Source of the DNA: Streptomyces sp. A012304 | Lineage (GTDB): Bacteria > Actinomycetota > Actinomycetes > Streptomycetales > Streptomycetaceae | Assembly (NCBI RefSeq): GCF_026008495.1 | Contig: NZ_BQUN01000058.1 | Coordinates: forward strand, 1-56,292 | Length of the DNA stretch: 56,292 nt | Direction: 5' to 3' | Part shown: positions 25,851-34,975 of the stretch, in pieces | Numbering within the stretch: the stretch's first letter is position 1 | Layout of the letters: each line of letters begins with the position of its first letter | The notes under the pieces: generated by a model | Told to the model about the DNA's origin: nothing | What the model saw: the letters and a program-made list of their open reading frames with translations, nothing else | The model's database searches: none | Translations under genes and position numbers: made by a program

Positions 25851-27347
25851 ATGGTGTCCGAACATCAGATCGCTCATTTCCTGCGCGAGCTGGCGGGAGC
25901 CGGAGACGCGCACAGACGCGCCGCGGCCGCCAAGGGGCTGGGGCGGCTCGGCGGCGTCGAGCACACGGCCGTCCTCGTCCGGGCCGCCCGTGACCCGGAG
26001 CCGGAGGTACGTGCGGCGGCGGCCGTGGGACTGGGGAGACTGGGCGCGCGACAGGCCGGCGCCGAGGTGCTGCCGGCGTTGCTGGACGACCCGGACGCGC
26101 GCGTACGCAGGAGGGCGTCGCTCGCCGCGATCCGCCTGGACCTGGACGGCCCCGACGTCAGGAAGGCCTTCGCGCGGCTGCTGCGCGACCCGGACCACCA
26201 TGTCCGGATCAACGCCGTCACCGGGCTGGACGCGCTGGGCACGTTCGGGGACGCGGCGGCGTTGACGGAGCTGCACGGCGATCCCGACGTCGCTGTGTGG
26301 GGGCGCGCCCGCGGTCTGCTGTACCGGTTCGCGGACGACCCGGCCGTCGAGGCGGAAATGGTCCGCACGGCCCGGGAAGGCGTCGGCGCGGCCCGCGCCC
26401 GGGCGCTGGACATCCTGCCGTCCCGCTTCACCGAGCCGCTGCTCGACTCCCTGTTCACCGGGCTGCGTGACCCGTCGGAGCAGGTGCGGGCGGCGGTGGC
26501 CGGCCGGCTGCTGGGCGTCGATTCCGCCGCGGCGCGCGACGCGCTGGTCGAGGCCCTGGAGCGCGAGACGGACCCGAGGGCGGCGACGGTGCTGCTCCAC
26601 GGCCTCGGAGGGCACGGCGAGCGGCGCGCGACCGACCCCGCGGTGCGATGGCTGGCCGATCCCGAGGCCGGACGATGGGCCGCGGACGCCCTCGGCGGCA
26701 TCGGCACCTCGGCCGCCGCCTCGCACCTGCGATCGGCGCTGCACGACCGCACCCTGCCCGGCGCCACCCGGGCGGCCGTCGCCGAGGCCCTCGGACAGGC
26801 GCGGACGTGGGACGCCGTCTGGCTGCTCCTCCCCCTCCTGGACGACGCCGACCGCTCCTTGCGCGTCGGAGCGCTCAAAGGCCTGGGGACGCTGGTGAGG
26901 CGCGGGCTGTGGCTGTGGGAACGCCATGCGGTGACCCAGGCCCTGGTCGCCCACCTGGAGTCCGAGCGGGACGACCCGTGGCACGCCCGCAACGCGCTCG
27001 ACGGCCTCGCCCGGGCCCTGCCCGCCGTGCGCCGCCTGGCCGACGAGTCACCCTCCGGGGAGGTCAGGGCCGCCGCGCTGTCGCTGCTCGACGTGACGGA
27101 CGCCGACGACGACATGGCCGTCGAGGACGTGCGGCGCTGTGTGCGGGGCCTGGACGATCCGTACGAGGCGGTCCGCTACCGGGCCGTGATCGGCCTCGCC
27201 CGGTGGGTGGAGCTCACCGGCGCGCCGCCGCCGGACAGCGACGGCGTGCACGAGCGGCTGGCGGTGCTCGCCTCGCACCCTTCCGCGCGGCTGCGGCGGG
27301 CCGCCGCCGACCTGCTGGACACCCTCGGCCCGGCCGCGCCCGCATGA
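25851..27347 (+). CDS. HEAT-repeat protein
   Basis: A 498-residue soluble protein made almost entirely of helical HEAT or PBS-lyase-like repeats of about 30 residues. Typical units are EVRAAAAVGLGRLGARQAG, VRRRASLAAIRLDLDGPD, HHVRINAVTGLDALGTFGD and SLRVGALKGLGTLVRRG, each with the buried Asp/Arg and Ala-Leu pattern. It has no catalytic domain, signal peptide or membrane segment and should serve as a protein-binding solenoid. G-rich GGGGGG precedes the ATG at 25851. It converges on the protease operon with a 30-bp gap; no partner is evident. Confidence 0.85.
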   Translation: MVSEHQIAHFLRELAGAGDAHRRAAAAKGLGRLGGVEHTAVLVRAARDPEPEVRAAAAVGLGRLGARQAGAEVLPALLDDPDARVRRRASLAAIRLDLDGPDVRKAFARLLRDPDHHVRINAVTGLDALGTFGDAAALTELHGDPDVAVWGRARGLLYRFADDPAVEAEMVRTAREGVGAARARALDILPSRFTEPLLDSLFTGLRDPSEQVRAAVAGRLLGVDSAAARDALVEALERETDPRAATVLLHGLGGHGERRATDPAVRWLADPEAGRWAADALGGIGTSAAASHLRSALHDRTLPGATRAAVAEALGQARTWDAVWLLLPLLDDADRSLRVGALKGLGTLVRRGLWLWERHAVTQALVAHLESERDDPWHARNALDGLARALPAVRRLADESPSGEVRAAALSLLDVTDADDDMAVEDVRRCVRGLDDPYEAVRYRAVIGLARWVELTGAPPPDSDGVHERLAVLASHPSARLRRAAADLLDTLGPAAPA

Positions 27348-27377
27348 CGAAGGAGCGGGCGGGGCCGGGCCGGCGCC

Positions 27378-29441
27378 TCAGGGCGTGAGACGGCCGCCGA
27401 TCGACCGGGCGACCTCGGTGTGCGACAGGTACTCCCCGATGTTGTGGGCCCGGTCGCGGGCGTTGACGACGGCGAGGTCGGTCAGACCGTCCGCCCAGTC
27501 GTCGCCCAGCGGGCAGCCGATGGACACCGCGTCGGTGGGGCACCACACGTTGAGCCAGTCCGCGACCTTCTCGGGACGCTTCGGCCCGCCGACGAGCAGC
27601 CGGCTGTACACGCTGTCCAGGCCGAGCGGACTGCCCGCCGTCGTGAGGTGGACGAGGCTCACGCCCGGGGACAGCCGGGTGGTGAGGTCCAGGCCGACGA
27701 CCGTGCCGAGGCTGTGGCTGACCAGGACGACCTCTCCCGAGTCCGGCATCGTCTCCAGCACGCAGTCCAGGACCTCCTCCCGCACGGGCCGGTCGTCGAG
27801 GTACGCGGCCACGTCCCGGAAGATCAGGGCGATCGCCCACGCGTCGAGGTCGCTGCGGGCCGCCAGCCAGCTCAACTGCCGCTGGAGAGCCCCGACCAGG
27901 TCACCGCCGAAGCGTTCGGTGGCCAACTGGCTCTCGGGCGGCAGGTACCACTTGGCGGCCGCCTCGCCGAGGATCTCCTCGTACACGGCGTGCGCGGAGG
28001 GCGTGGTCGGCGCGACGACCTCGGCCGCCGTCGCGGTCGGCGCTTCCACGATCCGGGGGACGGCCTCGTGCGCGGTGAGGGACCGCGCCAGCCGGTCGCC
28101 GTAGTAGGGGAACCAGACGTCCTCCGGGTCGAGCGCCGGCAGCCCGGCGCGGACCAGCCCCTGGTTGAGTCCGGCGGCCCATTCGCGGCGCAGCCTGACG
28201 GGGTCCTTCCCCTGCTGGGAGCGCCCGTGCAGGAAGACCAGATGCCGGTCGCCGCCGAACGCGCCGGCCCGGGCCCGCAGCCCCACCCGCACCTCGGCCC
28301 GCTCGGCAGCCGGGCTCGGCACAGTGGCGGCGGGCGGGCTCGGCACAGTGGCGGCGGGAGGGGGAACGGCGGAGGGGGCCGCGACCGCGCCGACGGGGGC
28401 CGTGCCGGCCAGTCCCGACTCCGGGCCCATCTCGGCCAGCAGCGCCCGCTGCGCGGCGGTGAGCGGCAGACCGGCGATGTGTCTCAGCACGGAGCTGACG
28501 CGGGCGCCCTCGTTGGCCACCCAGTCGATGGCGTCGTCGCCGTCCCCGTGCCGCCAGACCTGCCCGTCGCGGCGCAGGACGCGTCCCCGGTCGTCGGTCC
28601 TCGGCACTCCGCTGTGGTGGAGGGCGACGACCTCCCACTGGTCGTTGAAGACCGGGGAACCCGAATTGCCGGGCTCGGTGTCCGTCCTGTAGTGCAGGAA
28701 GTCGTCGAGCCGCACCTGGAGCACGTTGTCGCGTACGGCGATCTCCTTCAGACGGCCCATGGGGTGGCCGATGACGTTGACGGGTTCGCCGATGACCAGC
28801 TTGCCCAGCTGGGCGCTGAGCCGGTTCCAGCCGAACGTCTGCCCGGGAGGCCGCCGGTCCGGGCCGGGCGCGACCAGCACCAGCGCGTAGTCCAGGCGCC
28901 GGTCCGCCGCGAAGAACGCGTCGGGGTCGAGTTCCAGCCGGGTCGGCGCCTGCGGGGTGTTGTCGACGGTGACCTGCGCCTCGAACTCCACGAAGCACTG
29001 CCGGGCGGCGTCCGCGTCGCTGAGCACGTGATGGTTGGTCAGCAGCAGGCTCGGCGATACCAGGAACCCGGTGCCGATCGGCAGCTCGCGGCCGTTCTCC
29101 CGTACCGAGATCCGGGCCACCGTCCGTGCCGCGCGGGCGCCGCGCGGCAGGAAGCTCCAGGCCTGGAGCTCCTTGGACACGCCGAGGATGCGCTCATAGG
29201 CGGCGGGAGCGCTCAGCGGCTCCGCGCGGACGGCCTCCACGATCAGCGCGGCCGGTACCGCCTGCTGGCCGAGCAGCCGCGCCGCGCGTGCCGCGAGCGC
29301 GTCCTGCGAGTCCGGGAAGGCGACCCCGGCGTCCTGCTGTTCCTCGACCGCCCGACGCGCCTCACTGGTCTCGCCGTACCGTGCGGCGGCGGCCGCCGCC
29401 TGGCGTTCCCGCTCCTCGCGGGCCCGGTCCGTCGTTGCCAT
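27378..29441 (-). CDS. Trypsin-like serine protease fused to an alpha/beta hydrolase
   Basis: A 687-residue two-domain protein. Residues about 85-310 form a trypsin-like domain with the full triad motifs: GTGFLVSPSLLLTNHHVL (His), RRLDYALVLV (Asp) and TEPGNSGSPVFN (Ser). After a Pro/Ala linker comes an alpha/beta hydrolase (about 400-680) with HLVFLHGRSQ and the nucleophile elbow VVLVSHSLGTV, and a late SHTEVARSI segment that may supply the His. The linker contains a 24-bp direct tandem duplication. No signal peptide is present; an N-terminal helical region (1-80, with a charged start) may bind a partner. It starts one base after the peroxidase stop and ends the four-gene operon. Confidence 0.88.
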   Translation of the reverse strand: MATTDRAREERERQAAAAAARYGETSEARRAVEEQQDAGVAFPDSQDALAARAARLLGQQAVPAALIVEAVRAEPLSAPAAYERILGVSKELQAWSFLPRGARAARTVARISVRENGRELPIGTGFLVSPSLLLTNHHVLSDADAARQCFVEFEAQVTVDNTPQAPTRLELDPDAFFAADRRLDYALVLVAPGPDRRPPGQTFGWNRLSAQLGKLVIGEPVNVIGHPMGRLKEIAVRDNVLQVRLDDFLHYRTDTEPGNSGSPVFNDQWEVVALHHSGVPRTDDRGRVLRRDGQVWRHGDGDDAIDWVANEGARVSSVLRHIAGLPLTAAQRALLAEMGPESGLAGTAPVGAVAAPSAVPPPAATVPSPPAATVPSPAAERAEVRVGLRARAGAFGGDRHLVFLHGRSQQGKDPVRLRREWAAGLNQGLVRAGLPALDPEDVWFPYYGDRLARSLTAHEAVPRIVEAPTATAAEVVAPTTPSAHAVYEEILGEAAAKWYLPPESQLATERFGGDLVGALQRQLSWLAARSDLDAWAIALIFRDVAAYLDDRPVREEVLDCVLETMPDSGEVVLVSHSLGTVVGLDLTTRLSPGVSLVHLTTAGSPLGLDSVYSRLLVGGPKRPEKVADWLNVWCPTDAVSIGCPLGDDWADGLTDLAVVNARDRAHNIGEYLSHTEVARSIGGRLTP
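28311..28358 (-). repeat. 24-bp direct tandem duplication
   Basis: Two identical adjacent 24-bp units (28311-28334 and 28335-28358) encode PPAATVPS twice in the linker between the protease and hydrolase domains. The frame is kept, and the identity suggests a recent duplication. Confidence 0.85.
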
Positions 29442-29442
29442 G

Positions 29443-31296
29443 TCAGGTCCCCGTCCTCGCGGCGGTGTGCCACGGCACGAAGGCGTTGGTCAGCCCCGCG
29501 AGGGCCGTACGCAGCTCCGGGTGGTGGCGCAGCAGCACCGTGATCATGCTGTTGTCGTCGATCCAGGCCATGCCGGCCTTGGAGTACACCTCGGGGGTGT
29601 AGTGGTCGGTGAAGAAGCGGTCGCTGTTCAGACGGCGTGAGGCCATCAGGACGAAGATGCGGAACGCCGTGTCGCTGAACGCGAATCCGGCCGGCAGCCG
29701 CTCCGCGTACAGGCCGACCATCAGGTCGACCTTCTCGATGTCGCTCTCGTAGAGCCGCTCGATCTCCTCGGCCCACGCCGGATCGGGCGTCAGCTCCGCG
29801 AAGTTCCGGGCGGGCTTGAGCCGCAGCAGCCGCCGGAACTCGTTGTAGCGGGGGACGCCCAGCTCCCGCGAGCGCAGGATGTCGGTGGCGGCCAGGTCCT
29901 GCAGATGCCCGTCCGGACGCTCGAACTCCTGGAGGAACCGGGGGAAGTTGTGCAGGGTGACCAGTCCGGGAGGGAGCGTGCCGAAGCTGTAGAGCAGGTC
30001 GGCCGTCTCGGTGGTCTCCAGGACCTTCAGCGCGCCCGGCCCCGAGATGTCGCGGAGGGTGCAGTGGCGCAGGGTCTCGTCGTCGGCGGCGGAGCGCAGA
30101 TGCCACTCGTCACGGATGAGCGGGTGCATACGGTAGACGGCGACGAACTCCTCGGTCAGGGAGTACGGCACACCGTAGTGGTCGCTCTCGCCGCCGGGGA
30201 TGCCGCTGACGACCTCGCTGTCGCTGATCCGGCCGAACAGGTTGTGCACCCGCTCGCCCGCGAGGCCCCACCAGTTGGCGCGCAGGGCCTTGACGGTGGT
30301 CGGGTGGCTGATCACGGCCGGGGTCCACTCCACGGTGTGGATCTTGGCCAGGAGCGCGGCGTTGACCAGCCGGGCACGCTGGAACAGCTCCTCGTCGCCC
30401 CACGACGGGTACGCGCCGTGCAGGTGGTCGCAGATCGCGTTGTGCTCCCGGGCGAACAGGTTCTGCATCATCGCCAGCCCCAGCCAGAAACCGGGCACCC
30501 GCGAGGGGTCGCGGGAGGGGTCCGACGGGAACGGGGACTGCTCGTCGTCCCACAGATGCAGCTTGCCCAGCTCGCCGGTGCGCATCAGACGCTGCTCGGT
30601 CTCGTTCGTCCCGTAGATCTGCGAGGCGTCCCACCAGTGGGAGGAGACGTTGACGCGGGTGTCGGGCGTCCCGGGGGGCGCCGCGGGGTCACGGGTGGGA
30701 TCGTCCGGCGTCCGCATGATCCGCATCGGCTGCTCCGGCCACTGGTCGTCGTCCATCAGCGGCACTTCCCAGGGCCGGTCCGTGGGGCTCGTCCCATGGC
30801 TGAACCAGTCGCGGATCATGAACTGGAGCCAGGCCGCGACCAGGGAGTTCACCGACTCGGCCGGGTTCAGCTGGTGGCGGGTGAGCAGGGCGCGGCTGAC
30901 CTCGCGCGGGCTCGGCCGTGACAGCACGTCCTCGGGTGTGGCGCGGGCGATCCGGTCCAGCGGGATGTTGCGGCCGAAACGGGTGCCGGCCATGCCCATC
31001 CGCGGCTCGTCGAGGTCGTTGTGGCTGCCGTCGGCGGTCCGGTTGACCTTGTGGCTCCCGGACGGGGGCGCGGGATCGGGCAGATCGACCGAGGGCAGCC
31101 GGCCGGTGTCGTGCAGGTTCTTCTGACGCAGCCTGACCCGCAGTCCGAGGAGCGTCAGCAGGCCCGGCAGGACAGGCAGCCTGTCCCAGCCGATGCGCCG
31201 GTCGACGTACTCGGCGCCGCCGGTGATGATCCGCCAGGGCAGGGACGTACGGTATGCGGCGGTGGAACGCCGTGCGGCGTGTCGTTGCTTGCTCAT
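29443..31296 (-). CDS. Alpha-dioxygenase-like heme peroxidase family protein
   Basis: A 617-residue protein of the animal-peroxidase/cyclooxygenase superfamily, closest by motif to fatty-acid alpha-dioxygenases. It has SSHWWDASQIYG, LFAREHNAICDHL, LLAKIHTVEWTPAV and VYRMHPLI. The last supplies the candidate radical Tyr388 and proximal heme ligand His391, matching the YxxH of cyclooxygenases. At the distal position, where alpha-dioxygenases usually read IHDW, this protein reads WLQFMIRDWFSHG, with Arg162 and a His five residues later. Family members add oxygen to fatty acids. AAGGAG lies seven bases before the ATG. It is third in the operon, after the GMC oxidoreductase. Confidence 0.87.
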   Translation of the reverse strand: MSKQRHAARRSTAAYRTSLPWRIITGGAEYVDRRIGWDRLPVLPGLLTLLGLRVRLRQKNLHDTGRLPSVDLPDPAPPSGSHKVNRTADGSHNDLDEPRMGMAGTRFGRNIPLDRIARATPEDVLSRPSPREVSRALLTRHQLNPAESVNSLVAAWLQFMIRDWFSHGTSPTDRPWEVPLMDDDQWPEQPMRIMRTPDDPTRDPAAPPGTPDTRVNVSSHWWDASQIYGTNETEQRLMRTGELGKLHLWDDEQSPFPSDPSRDPSRVPGFWLGLAMMQNLFAREHNAICDHLHGAYPSWGDEELFQRARLVNAALLAKIHTVEWTPAVISHPTTVKALRANWWGLAGERVHNLFGRISDSEVVSGIPGGESDHYGVPYSLTEEFVAVYRMHPLIRDEWHLRSAADDETLRHCTLRDISGPGALKVLETTETADLLYSFGTLPPGLVTLHNFPRFLQEFERPDGHLQDLAATDILRSRELGVPRYNEFRRLLRLKPARNFAELTPDPAWAEEIERLYESDIEKVDLMVGLYAERLPAGFAFSDTAFRIFVLMASRRLNSDRFFTDHYTPEVYSKAGMAWIDDNSMITVLLRHHPELRTALAGLTNAFVPWHTAARTGT

Positions 31297-31372
31297 CGCG
31301 GTACTCCTTGGCTGGCTCCTGGTCGGTTCGCCATGGCGGGGAGAGGACGGGAGGCGGGGCGGGCGGGCCGGT

Positions 31373-33283
31373 TCAGGCGCGGGCCGCGTCGCGGAGGATC
31401 ACGTCGCTCGCCTTCTCGCTGATCATGTAGATGGGGACGGCGACGAAGAACCCGGGGATGCGGGGGAACACCGAGGCGTCGACGATCCGCAGCCGGTCCG
31501 TCCCGCGCACCCGGAAGTCGCTGTCGACGACGGCCGAGGGGTCGTCCGCCCGCCCCATCCGGCAGGTGCAGGACGCGTGGTGCCCCCAGGCCTCGTCCCG
31601 CACGAAACGGCGCACGTCCTCGGGGCCGTCGACGTCCGGGCCGGGCCACAGCTCCTCGGCGATCACGGACCCGGCCCTGCGGTTCATGCCGCGCACGAAC
31701 TCCACGGCCCCGGCCATCGCGTCGAGGTCCAGCTCCTCCTTGTCGGTTCCCTCGGCGAAGTAGTGGAAGTTGACCAGCGGGGTGTCCCGGGGGTCGGTGG
31801 AGCGCAGCCGCACCCGGCCGCCCGTGTTGTGGGTGCGGCTCTTGAGGACGACCCAAGTGAAACGGTCCCGGTCGCGGGTCAGGTCGAGCGAGTAGCCGGG
31901 GCGGTAGCCGCGGAAGTCGAACGGCCCGCCGAAGACGAACAGGTCGGGGGCGTCCAGCTCCGGGCGGGACTTACGGGTGATCCCGACCACGGCGCCGTTG
32001 GTGGTGTACAGGCCCTCGCCGCGCAGCCAGGCCCGGTAGCAGCGGTCCGGCTCGGTACCGGGCCGCGGCGCGTGGAAGTCGCAGTCCTTGATGACGGGGA
32101 ACTCGCGGTCCATCCGGCTGACCACGCCCACCTCGTACCGGTCCTGGAGGTGCGCGCCCACGCCCTGGAGGTCGACCCGTACGGGGATGCCGTGTCGCCG
32201 CAGTTCCTCTCGCGGTCCGATGCCCGACAGCATCAGCAGCTGGGGCGAGTTGAAGGCCCCCGCGGCCAGGATCACCTCGCGGGAGGCGAGCACCCGGCGC
32301 GGCACGGGCTGCGCGCCGGCGGGCCGGCTGCGCGGGTCCGCGCGGTAGGCGTGCGCCTCGTCCAGATAGTCGACGCCCCTCGCCGCCCCGCTCTCGTCCA
32401 GCACGACCCGGGCCGCCAGGGCGTGCGTCCGGACCTCCAGGAGGTCCGGACGATCGCGCTGGACCGCCCGCACGCGTTCGCGTACGGCGCTGCGCCGTCC
32501 GCCGGCCGTGGAGAGCGGGATCTGCCACAACCCTTGCAGGGCCCGTGTCTGCACCAGCCAGTCGTTGGGGTCGACGAGGGAACCGAGCCCCTCCAGCGGG
32601 GACAGCGGCCGGTCCAGGAAGTCGGCCAGCGCGCTCTCCGCGGCGGACAGGATCACCTTCAGCAACTGCTTGTCCTGGACGATCAGTTCGGGGTCGGCGA
32701 GCGCGGTCGGCAGCCAGCCGTCGAAGCCGTGCCGGGCCGTGTTGCGGTACCGGCCGGCCGTGAAGGGCAGTGCCTTCAGCAGCGCCCGCAGCAGCGCGTT
32801 TGCGGGCGGCTCCTTGGGCCTCGGCCGGTACGTGCAGCGCTCCATCCGCTCGAAGTACCGGCGCATGGCCGTGCTGTGCCAGCTCGCGTCGCCGGTCTCG
32901 TCCGCGATCGCGTCCCAGTCGCGGTTGTACGGATAGACGGTGATCAGCGCGTGGTGGGCGGTGCAGCCGCCGACCGTCCCCGCGCGCGGGTAGAGGATGC
33001 CCGCCTCGGGGACGAGCTTGCTGTCGCGCCGGTGCTGCCGCTCGTCCTCGTAGTGCCGCACGTAGTAGTTCCAGCACTGGACGGGGTCCTCGGAGGCGTC
33101 CGCGTGGAAGGCGGGCACGAGGTAGGTGTCGTTCTCCTCGGCGCCGCCCGCGTCGAGGAGCAGGGTGCGTCGGCCCGCCGCGGCGAGGTTGGCCGCCAGC
33201 GGCCCGCCGCCCGCGCCGGCACCGACGACGACGTACTCGAATCCCGCCTCGGCCGGGGGAGCGGTACCGGGGTCCGCCGTCAC
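31373..33283 (-). CDS. GMC family FAD-dependent oxidoreductase
   Basis: A 636-residue glucose-methanol-choline oxidoreductase. GAGAGGG at 21-27 binds FAD, EAGILYPRAGTVGGCTAHHA is the first GMC signature, and SREVILAAGAFNSPQLLMLSGIGP is the second. The C-terminal catalytic region reads HHASCTCRMG and then IVDASVFPRIPGFFVAVPIYMISEKASDVI. The usual Asn or His of the NTNAP-like segment is replaced here, as I recall for an actinobacterial subgroup. It would oxidise an alcohol, perhaps a lipid alcohol, next to the peroxidase. The GTG start overlaps the stop of the upstream membrane-protein gene. Confidence 0.9.
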   Translation of the reverse strand: MTADPGTAPPAEAGFEYVVVGAGAGGGPLAANLAAAGRRTLLLDAGGAEENDTYLVPAFHADASEDPVQCWNYYVRHYEDERQHRRDSKLVPEAGILYPRAGTVGGCTAHHALITVYPYNRDWDAIADETGDASWHSTAMRRYFERMERCTYRPRPKEPPANALLRALLKALPFTAGRYRNTARHGFDGWLPTALADPELIVQDKQLLKVILSAAESALADFLDRPLSPLEGLGSLVDPNDWLVQTRALQGLWQIPLSTAGGRRSAVRERVRAVQRDRPDLLEVRTHALAARVVLDESGAARGVDYLDEAHAYRADPRSRPAGAQPVPRRVLASREVILAAGAFNSPQLLMLSGIGPREELRRHGIPVRVDLQGVGAHLQDRYEVGVVSRMDREFPVIKDCDFHAPRPGTEPDRCYRAWLRGEGLYTTNGAVVGITRKSRPELDAPDLFVFGGPFDFRGYRPGYSLDLTRDRDRFTWVVLKSRTHNTGGRVRLRSTDPRDTPLVNFHYFAEGTDKEELDLDAMAGAVEFVRGMNRRAGSVIAEELWPGPDVDGPEDVRRFVRDEAWGHHASCTCRMGRADDPSAVVDSDFRVRGTDRLRIVDASVFPRIPGFFVAVPIYMISEKASDVILRDAARA

Positions 33284-33690
33284 TTCCCCTTCCCCCTGGC
33301 GGAGTTGGCGCGGGAGGTGGCGGCGGTGGCCAGGACGGTGTTGGTGGCCGAGATGAGCGTGGTGAGCGCCGCGGTGCGCGGTGGGAGCCGGCCGCTGAGG
33401 CCGAGCATGGCCGCCGTGGCGGTGTCACTGGCGTGGATCAGGACGCCTTCGCGCAGATCGTCCCGCAGCCGCTCGCCGTGATGGGTCAGCAGATCGAGAC
33501 CGAGCAGGACCGTACGGATGCCGAAGAGCCGGAAGGCGTAGAGGGCCGCCGGACTGTGCGGCTCGTGGTGCGGGTCGAGACGGCGGATGAGCAGGTCCGG
33601 GGCGAGCAGTCCGGCGGCCCCGTTGACCACGCGGATGCCGCCGAGCGCGTAGACCGAGGCAGGGCGGGGGAGGGCACGCTTCAAGGCCAT
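33280..33690 (-). CDS. Small integral membrane protein
   Basis: A 136-residue protein with about four hydrophobic segments (VYALGGIRVVNGAAGLLAP, LYAFRLFGIRTVLLGLDLL, DTATAAMLGLSG, TALTTLISATNTVLATA) and a basic C-terminal tail. It resembles small actinobacterial membrane proteins of the DUF4267 kind; no activity is known. GGAG stands five bases before the ATG. It is the first gene of the operon and overlaps the GMC gene by 4 bp (GTGA). The context suggests a membrane anchor or quinone/lipid-linked helper for the oxidases, which is inference. Confidence 0.7.
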   Translation of the reverse strand: MALKRALPRPASVYALGGIRVVNGAAGLLAPDLLIRRLDPHHEPHSPAALYAFRLFGIRTVLLGLDLLTHHGERLRDDLREGVLIHASDTATAAMLGLSGRLPPRTAALTTLISATNTVLATAATSRANSARGKGK

Positions 33691-33986
33691 GATGTCTCCA
33701 GAAGGTGCGGTGACGCCGTCGGCGACGCGCGAACCGCCGCCGAACCCCCCTCACGGAAGAGGAAATCCCCTCAAAACGCTCCAGACACCATGCTATGAGT
33801 GACGCCGCTCGGCTGCACCTCGGGATCGGGCCCGCGCCCGGTGCGAGGTGCTGGGACGCCCGGGCCCGCGCCGCGGCCGGACGAGGGCCGGGGCCGCCGC
33901 GCGCGGCCGTGCCCCGTTCAGCCTAATGTGGACAAAAGGGGTAGTCGGTAAATTTCCGCAAGCGGGAGACGAGTGGGAGAACCGTC

Positions 33987-34850
33987 ATGGGCAAGGTCAC
34001 CACGCACACCTTCCAGACGTACCGAGCGGTCGCCAGCTTCGAGCGGGCCAAGGAGATCGCCCGCACAACGTCACCGTTCACCATCGAGGTCCGCTTCGTC
34101 GGCGGACTGACGGACACTCAGCAGGACGCGTTCGCCGCGGCGGCCGACCGCTGGGCCAAGGTCATCGTCGGTGACCTGGACACCGTCCGTGTCAACGGCG
34201 ACATCATCGACGACCTGCTGATCGAGGCCGAGGGGGTGGCCATCGACGGCCCGAACAAAGTCCTCGGCCAGGCCGGCCCGACCGACTTCCGCGAGCGGAG
34301 CGCGCAGTCCGGCGCGTTCCTGCCGGCCAAGGGCCTGATGAGGTTCGACACCGCGGATCTGGAACAGATGGAGGCGCGCAACACGCTCGTCGACGTCATC
34401 ACCCACGAGATGGGCCACGTCCTCGGGATCGGCACCCGGTGGAGGTTCTTCGGCCTGCTCAAGGGAGCCGGCGGCAGCAACCCCACCTTCGTGGGCGAGG
34501 GTGCCATGGCCGAGTTCGCCGCACTGCTCGGCCAGGAGGACCCCACCCCGGTACCCGTGGCCAACTTCGGCGAGCCCGGGACCCGGGACAGCCACTGGCG
34601 TGAGGCGGTCTTCGTCAACGAGCTCATGTCGCCGTTCATCTCCGGCACCGACAACCCGTTGAGCCGGATGACCGCGGCGAGCCTGGGCGACATGGGCTAC
34701 CAGGTCGATCTCGAGGGCGCCGAACCGTACACGCTCCCGGATCTGCTCCAGGTGGCCATGGAGGGTGCCCTCGTGCCGCACACGGCGCCGCTCGGCGACG
34801 GCGTCATGCTCCCGGTCGTGCCGACCCGTCTGCCGGCCGGGACGACCTGA
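33987..34850 (+). CDS. Leishmanolysin-like zinc metallopeptidase
   Basis: A 287-residue metzincin-type peptidase. The zinc motif HEMGHVLGIG gives His140, Glu141 and His144. A third His (His203 in RDSHWRE) follows some 60 residues later, and the Met-turn NELMSP (Met214) follows, spacing that fits family M8 (leishmanolysin). It lacks a signal peptide and prodomain of the usual size, so it is probably cytoplasmic, or exported by an unrecognised route. GGGAG lies seven bases before the ATG. It is divergent from the oxidase/protease operon, with 296 bp between the two start codons, which could share regulation. Confidence 0.85.
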   Translation: MGKVTTHTFQTYRAVASFERAKEIARTTSPFTIEVRFVGGLTDTQQDAFAAAADRWAKVIVGDLDTVRVNGDIIDDLLIEAEGVAIDGPNKVLGQAGPTDFRERSAQSGAFLPAKGLMRFDTADLEQMEARNTLVDVITHEMGHVLGIGTRWRFFGLLKGAGGSNPTFVGEGAMAEFAALLGQEDPTPVPVANFGEPGTRDSHWREAVFVNELMSPFISGTDNPLSRMTAASLGDMGYQVDLEGAEPYTLPDLLQVAMEGALVPHTAPLGDGVMLPVVPTRLPAGTT

Positions 34851-34975
34851 CGCCACCCCGCGCCGGCGCCCTTCCGCCCGCGAGGACGGGGAGCGGCCCA
34901 TCAGGGGAAGTCCCGAGCGGGAACAGGGGACGGCGGGCCGCCGCGGCGGGGATCCTCCCGCCCATGGCGGGCGAC

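Noticed and set aside
31373..33283. GMC oxidoreductase as a dead enzyme because the NTNAP-like segment is missing
   Set aside because: The His motif and both GMC signatures are intact, and the PGFFVAVPIYMISEKA form seems typical of a subgroup.
33923..33960. GGGTAG after GTTCAG as a possible SigB-type promoter for the metallopeptidase
   Set aside because: The spacing between the two elements is too long for the known consensus.
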